Shown here: positions 13,471 to 15,798 of the stretch, in pieces
Layout of the letters: each line of letters opens with the position of its first letter
How positions within the stretch are numbered: the first letter of the stretch is position 1
Origin: an uncultured Oscillospiraceae bacterium
GTDB lineage: Bacteria; Bacillota; Clostridia; Oscillospirales; Acutalibacteraceae
DNA length: 15,798 nucleotides
Reading direction: 5' to 3'
Assembly (NCBI GenBank): GCA_959596515.1
Contig: CAUFXR010000062.1
Coordinates: 1-15,798, forward strand
The notes under the pieces: generated by a model
Told to the model about the DNA's origin: nothing
The model's input: the letters and a program-made list of their open reading frames with translations, nothing else
Database searches by the model: none
Made by a program: the position numbers and the translations under genes

Positions 13471-15496
13471 GCAGATAATCGGTTTTTTATGCTTTGTCAT
13501 ATCGTTTAGTATTTTTTTCAGCGTAGGTTTGCTTTTGATGGAGAAGCCGGCTTACGGTGACGGCCGGCTTGTCTTGTCTGAGGCGTTTTCCAACGATGTG
13601 CAGTCAACCCAGCGGTATCAGCAGGCGGTGGCAAGTCGGTTTGAGACAATTTTGATGGAAGAAGCTTCTGACCAAAATTTTGAAAATCAGGAAATCAGTG
13701 CTGTCGATGAAGATCAGGACAATGTGATTTATCAGATTTCCAACCGTGAGAGCGGAGAAACCCATGGTAATACCAATGTGAACCTACTTCAGCAGCCTGT
13801 TCCGGATGGTTACAATTATATCGTGGATTATCGGGAAGGTAAGGTAAAAGTCACTTGTAATGGAAGAGATATTACCGACCAATTTGAATTTTGGCCGATT
13901 TATAATCTCTATCTGGAAAGCTACCGGGTGGACAACTATGATACCTATGAATACTCTGACGGATCCGAGTCTATAGCGGAACTTTACGGCTGGGAAAATC
14001 TGGACCTCCGAATGGCCTTTTCCGAAGTGATCGTGCCGACCGAGAGTCCGTGGTCCATGTATATTGTCGTGCAGGAACGATTTGAGGAACAGATAAACAC
14101 CTTTATCGCTTTGGGCGTCGCCGTTCTTTTTTTGGCAGTTTACATTTTCCTAAAAAATGGGAAGAAAACTGTAGACCAAAAAATCGCCTGGATTTCCGGC
14201 AAGGTTTGGATAGAGATTAAGTTGATTTTGTTTTTCTTTTCTTTCTTCATTTTTTCCAATTTCTGCTGGAACTCTTATAGCCGTAGGTTTTATAAAATCG
14301 TGGCCTTACTTCAGTTTATCTATTACGGATATCTTCTGATCAACGACATGCGGTATAACAAAGGGAATGTGTTCCGGCACAATATTATTCATTCTGTTAT
14401 GCTGTGGTACCGCAGACGGGAACAGTATAAGCCGTTTCAGAGAAAGCTGGCAGATCGGTTCTGGTTGATGCTGGGAATCGAGGTCGCTTTGATAGCGATT
14501 GGGATGCTGCTGTTTATGATGAGTTTTTCCACCTCTTTTATCGCGCCTTTTTATCAGCTTGTTTTTCTGGTATTTGTGGTTATATGGATTGCGGCATCCA
14601 TTATATGCGTTTATATTTACGTGAAGCGGTTTCGGAAAACCGTAGAAGAGATGGGAGAGGTGGTGGATCAAGTTTCCACGATGAAGGCGGGAAACATGGA
14701 GGCTAAGCTGGTTCTGCCAACAGATTCTGATCTGTATGCTACCGCTCAGGATTTAAACGAAATCCAGGAGGGGTTTTCCGTAGCTTTGGAAGAACGGATG
14801 AAATCAGAGCGGATGAAAATAGAACTGATCACCAACGTGTCTCACGATATTAAAACGCCACTGACCTCTATCATTGGTTACGTGGAGCTTCTGGAAAAGG
14901 AAGAGGATCTTCCGGAGCACGTAAAAGACTATATCAAAATTTTATCAAAAAAATCCCAAAGGTTGAAAACCATGGTGCAGGATATTTTTGATGTTTCCAA
15001 GGCTGCCAGTGGAGATATTAAACTGGATATCAAGGAACTGGATTTGGTCAAGCTGATCCGTCAGACGTTGGCGGATATGGATGAGGATATCTCGGATTCT
15101 CATCTCACATTTAAGATCAGTCTGCCTGATGGCCCGGTAACAATCCGGGGAGATGGAGAGCGGATGTACCGTGTTTTCCAGAACGTAATCAAGAATTCCC
15201 TGCAATATTCCTTGGAGGGTTCCCGGGTTTATATCAACCTTTATCGTGATGATTCCTGGACGACAGTGATGATCAAAAACACCTCTAAATATGAACTGGG
15301 AGATATTGGTGAAAATATTACCCAACGCTTTGTCCGGGGAGACGCTTCCCGGTCTACCGAGGGTTCCGGACTGGGACTTTCCATCGCGGAAAGTTTTACC
15401 GAGGCTTGCGGAGGAAACTTTCGGGTAACCACTGACGCCGATCTCTTTACCGTGGAAATCACTTTTCCAAGTATCTCTAAAGAAATGATCCGATAA
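13439..15496 (+). CDS. Multi-pass sensor histidine kinase, TTG start
   Basis: This 685-residue kinase most likely starts at TTG 13439, 32 bases inside the response regulator gene; the first in-frame ATG would delete most of the first membrane helix. Helix 1 is 12-34, then an extracytoplasmic region of about 185 residues (35-220, acidic, no fold recognised), then about five more helices (221-239, 257-276, 284-303, 341-361 and 367-395). A short HAMP-like linker (396-440) leads to the histidine domain with H469 in NVSHDIKTPLTSIIGY. The ATP-binding domain has N582/N586 (VFQNVIKNSLQYS), a degenerate G1 region (NTSKYELGDIGENITQ instead of DxGxG), FVRGDASR, and GSGLGLSIA (642-650). It belongs to the VanS-like group of Firmicutes. 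It most likely phosphorylates the preceding regulator. Confidence 0.9.
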   Translation: MDTKSKSTVSKQIIGFLCFVISFSIFFSVGLLLMEKPAYGDGRLVLSEAFSNDVQSTQRYQQAVASRFETILMEEASDQNFENQEISAVDEDQDNVIYQISNRESGETHGNTNVNLLQQPVPDGYNYIVDYREGKVKVTCNGRDITDQFEFWPIYNLYLESYRVDNYDTYEYSDGSESIAELYGWENLDLRMAFSEVIVPTESPWSMYIVVQERFEEQINTFIALGVAVLFLAVYIFLKNGKKTVDQKIAWISGKVWIEIKLILFFFSFFIFSNFCWNSYSRRFYKIVALLQFIYYGYLLINDMRYNKGNVFRHNIIHSVMLWYRRREQYKPFQRKLADRFWLMLGIEVALIAIGMLLFMMSFSTSFIAPFYQLVFLVFVVIWIAASIICVYIYVKRFRKTVEEMGEVVDQVSTMKAGNMEAKLVLPTDSDLYATAQDLNEIQEGFSVALEERMKSERMKIELITNVSHDIKTPLTSIIGYVELLEKEEDLPEHVKDYIKILSKKSQRLKTMVQDIFDVSKAASGDIKLDIKELDLVKLIRQTLADMDEDISDSHLTFKISLPDGPVTIRGDGERMYRVFQNVIKNSLQYSLEGSRVYINLYRDDSWTTVMIKNTSKYELGDIGENITQRFVRGDASRSTEGSGLGLSIAESFTEACGGNFRVTTDADLFTVEITFPSISKEMIR

Positions 15497-15798
15497 GGCC
15501 ACCGTCTTCCCATAATCTTTCGTGATTTCACGGTTGTTTTCAGCGATGAGAACGATTGATGGCAGGGTAAACCGCCGGGAAACGTGGTTTGTTCTGTAAG
15601 TTATCTAAAAATTGGCCGCGTCCGAGAAAATCAGACGGTGTTGCCTATATGATTTGGCGGTTATTCGGTCAGGCTCTAAGGGTTGCTTGCTGTGCGCGCA
15701 AATACAAAAAGCCTTCTTCCATATGGAAGAAGGCTTTTTTCCATTACGGTGAATTATACTATCAAGAGCAACAGTTTAGGGAAATAAAAGAGTTCATA
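15497..15798. other. 302-bp intergenic end of the window
   Basis: No gene is supported here. Apart from the terminator at 15706-15740, I see a weak hairpin CGTGATTTCACG (about 15522-15533) and a long-range inverted pair AACCGCC/GGCGGTT about 85 bases apart. Neither matches an RNA family I know. The next gene probably lies beyond the window. Confidence 0.5.
15706..15740 (+). terminator. Strong bidirectional intrinsic terminator
   Basis: A perfect 15-bp stem (15706-15720 with 15725-15739) has a 4-base ATAT loop and A5/T6 flanks. It lies about 210 bases past the kinase stop codon, so it either ends a long 3' tail or a short unrecognised transcript. Its symmetry lets it work from either side. 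Confidence 0.9.

Noticed and set aside
1..15798. CRISPR array, insertion sequence or defence system
   Set aside because: No spaced short repeats, transposase, nuclease or toxin-antitoxin pair was found; all large frames are assigned to housekeeping or signalling families.

Overview
The window looks like a chromosomal segment from a low-to-mid GC anaerobic Firmicute, most likely class Clostridia and plausibly an Oscillospirales/Ruminococcus-type gut lineage. This is inferred from pyruvate formate-lyase with its activase, a PASTA-domain membrane kinase homologue, an iron-sulfur-type flavoprotein, strong GGAGG ribosome binding sites, short U-tailed terminators and OmpR/VanS-type signalling. No plasmid, phage structural, transposase or CRISPR gene is visible, so most of the window is ordinary core genome.

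Left end (1-917): a minus-strand tRNA-Leu(CAA) gene followed by two terminators. Upstream of it lies an unusual array: the 5' half of the tRNA gene (41 bp, ending in the anticodon loop) recurs twice more at an exact 190-bp period. The only strong promoter I see is in front of the most distal half copy. This is the most curious structure in the window.

Plus-strand block (918-3994): a flavoprotein with a four-cysteine motif, the YebC/PmpR family protein, and, overlapping the yebC stop codon by one base, a zinc-ribbon/kinase-like/PASTA membrane protein whose catalytic residues are lost (a predicted pseudokinase). A bidirectional terminator closes the block.

Middle (4484-7217): an XRE-type regulator on the minus strand, divergent from a histidine phosphatase. 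A stand-alone leuB (3-isopropylmalate dehydrogenase) follows the phosphatase.

Minus-strand anaerobic block (7360-11120): a dCMP deaminase-type gene, pflB and pflA, read in that order from a promoter near 11232-11260 that overlaps a small family of repeated operator-like motifs. A 295-bp spacer with a strong hairpin lies between pflB and pflA.

Right end (11328-15496): rsmA (ksgA), a small acidic-tailed membrane protein, and a two-component pair (OmpR-type response regulator, then a large multi-pass histidine kinase starting at a TTG codon inside the regulator gene). A strong terminator lies at 15706-15740.
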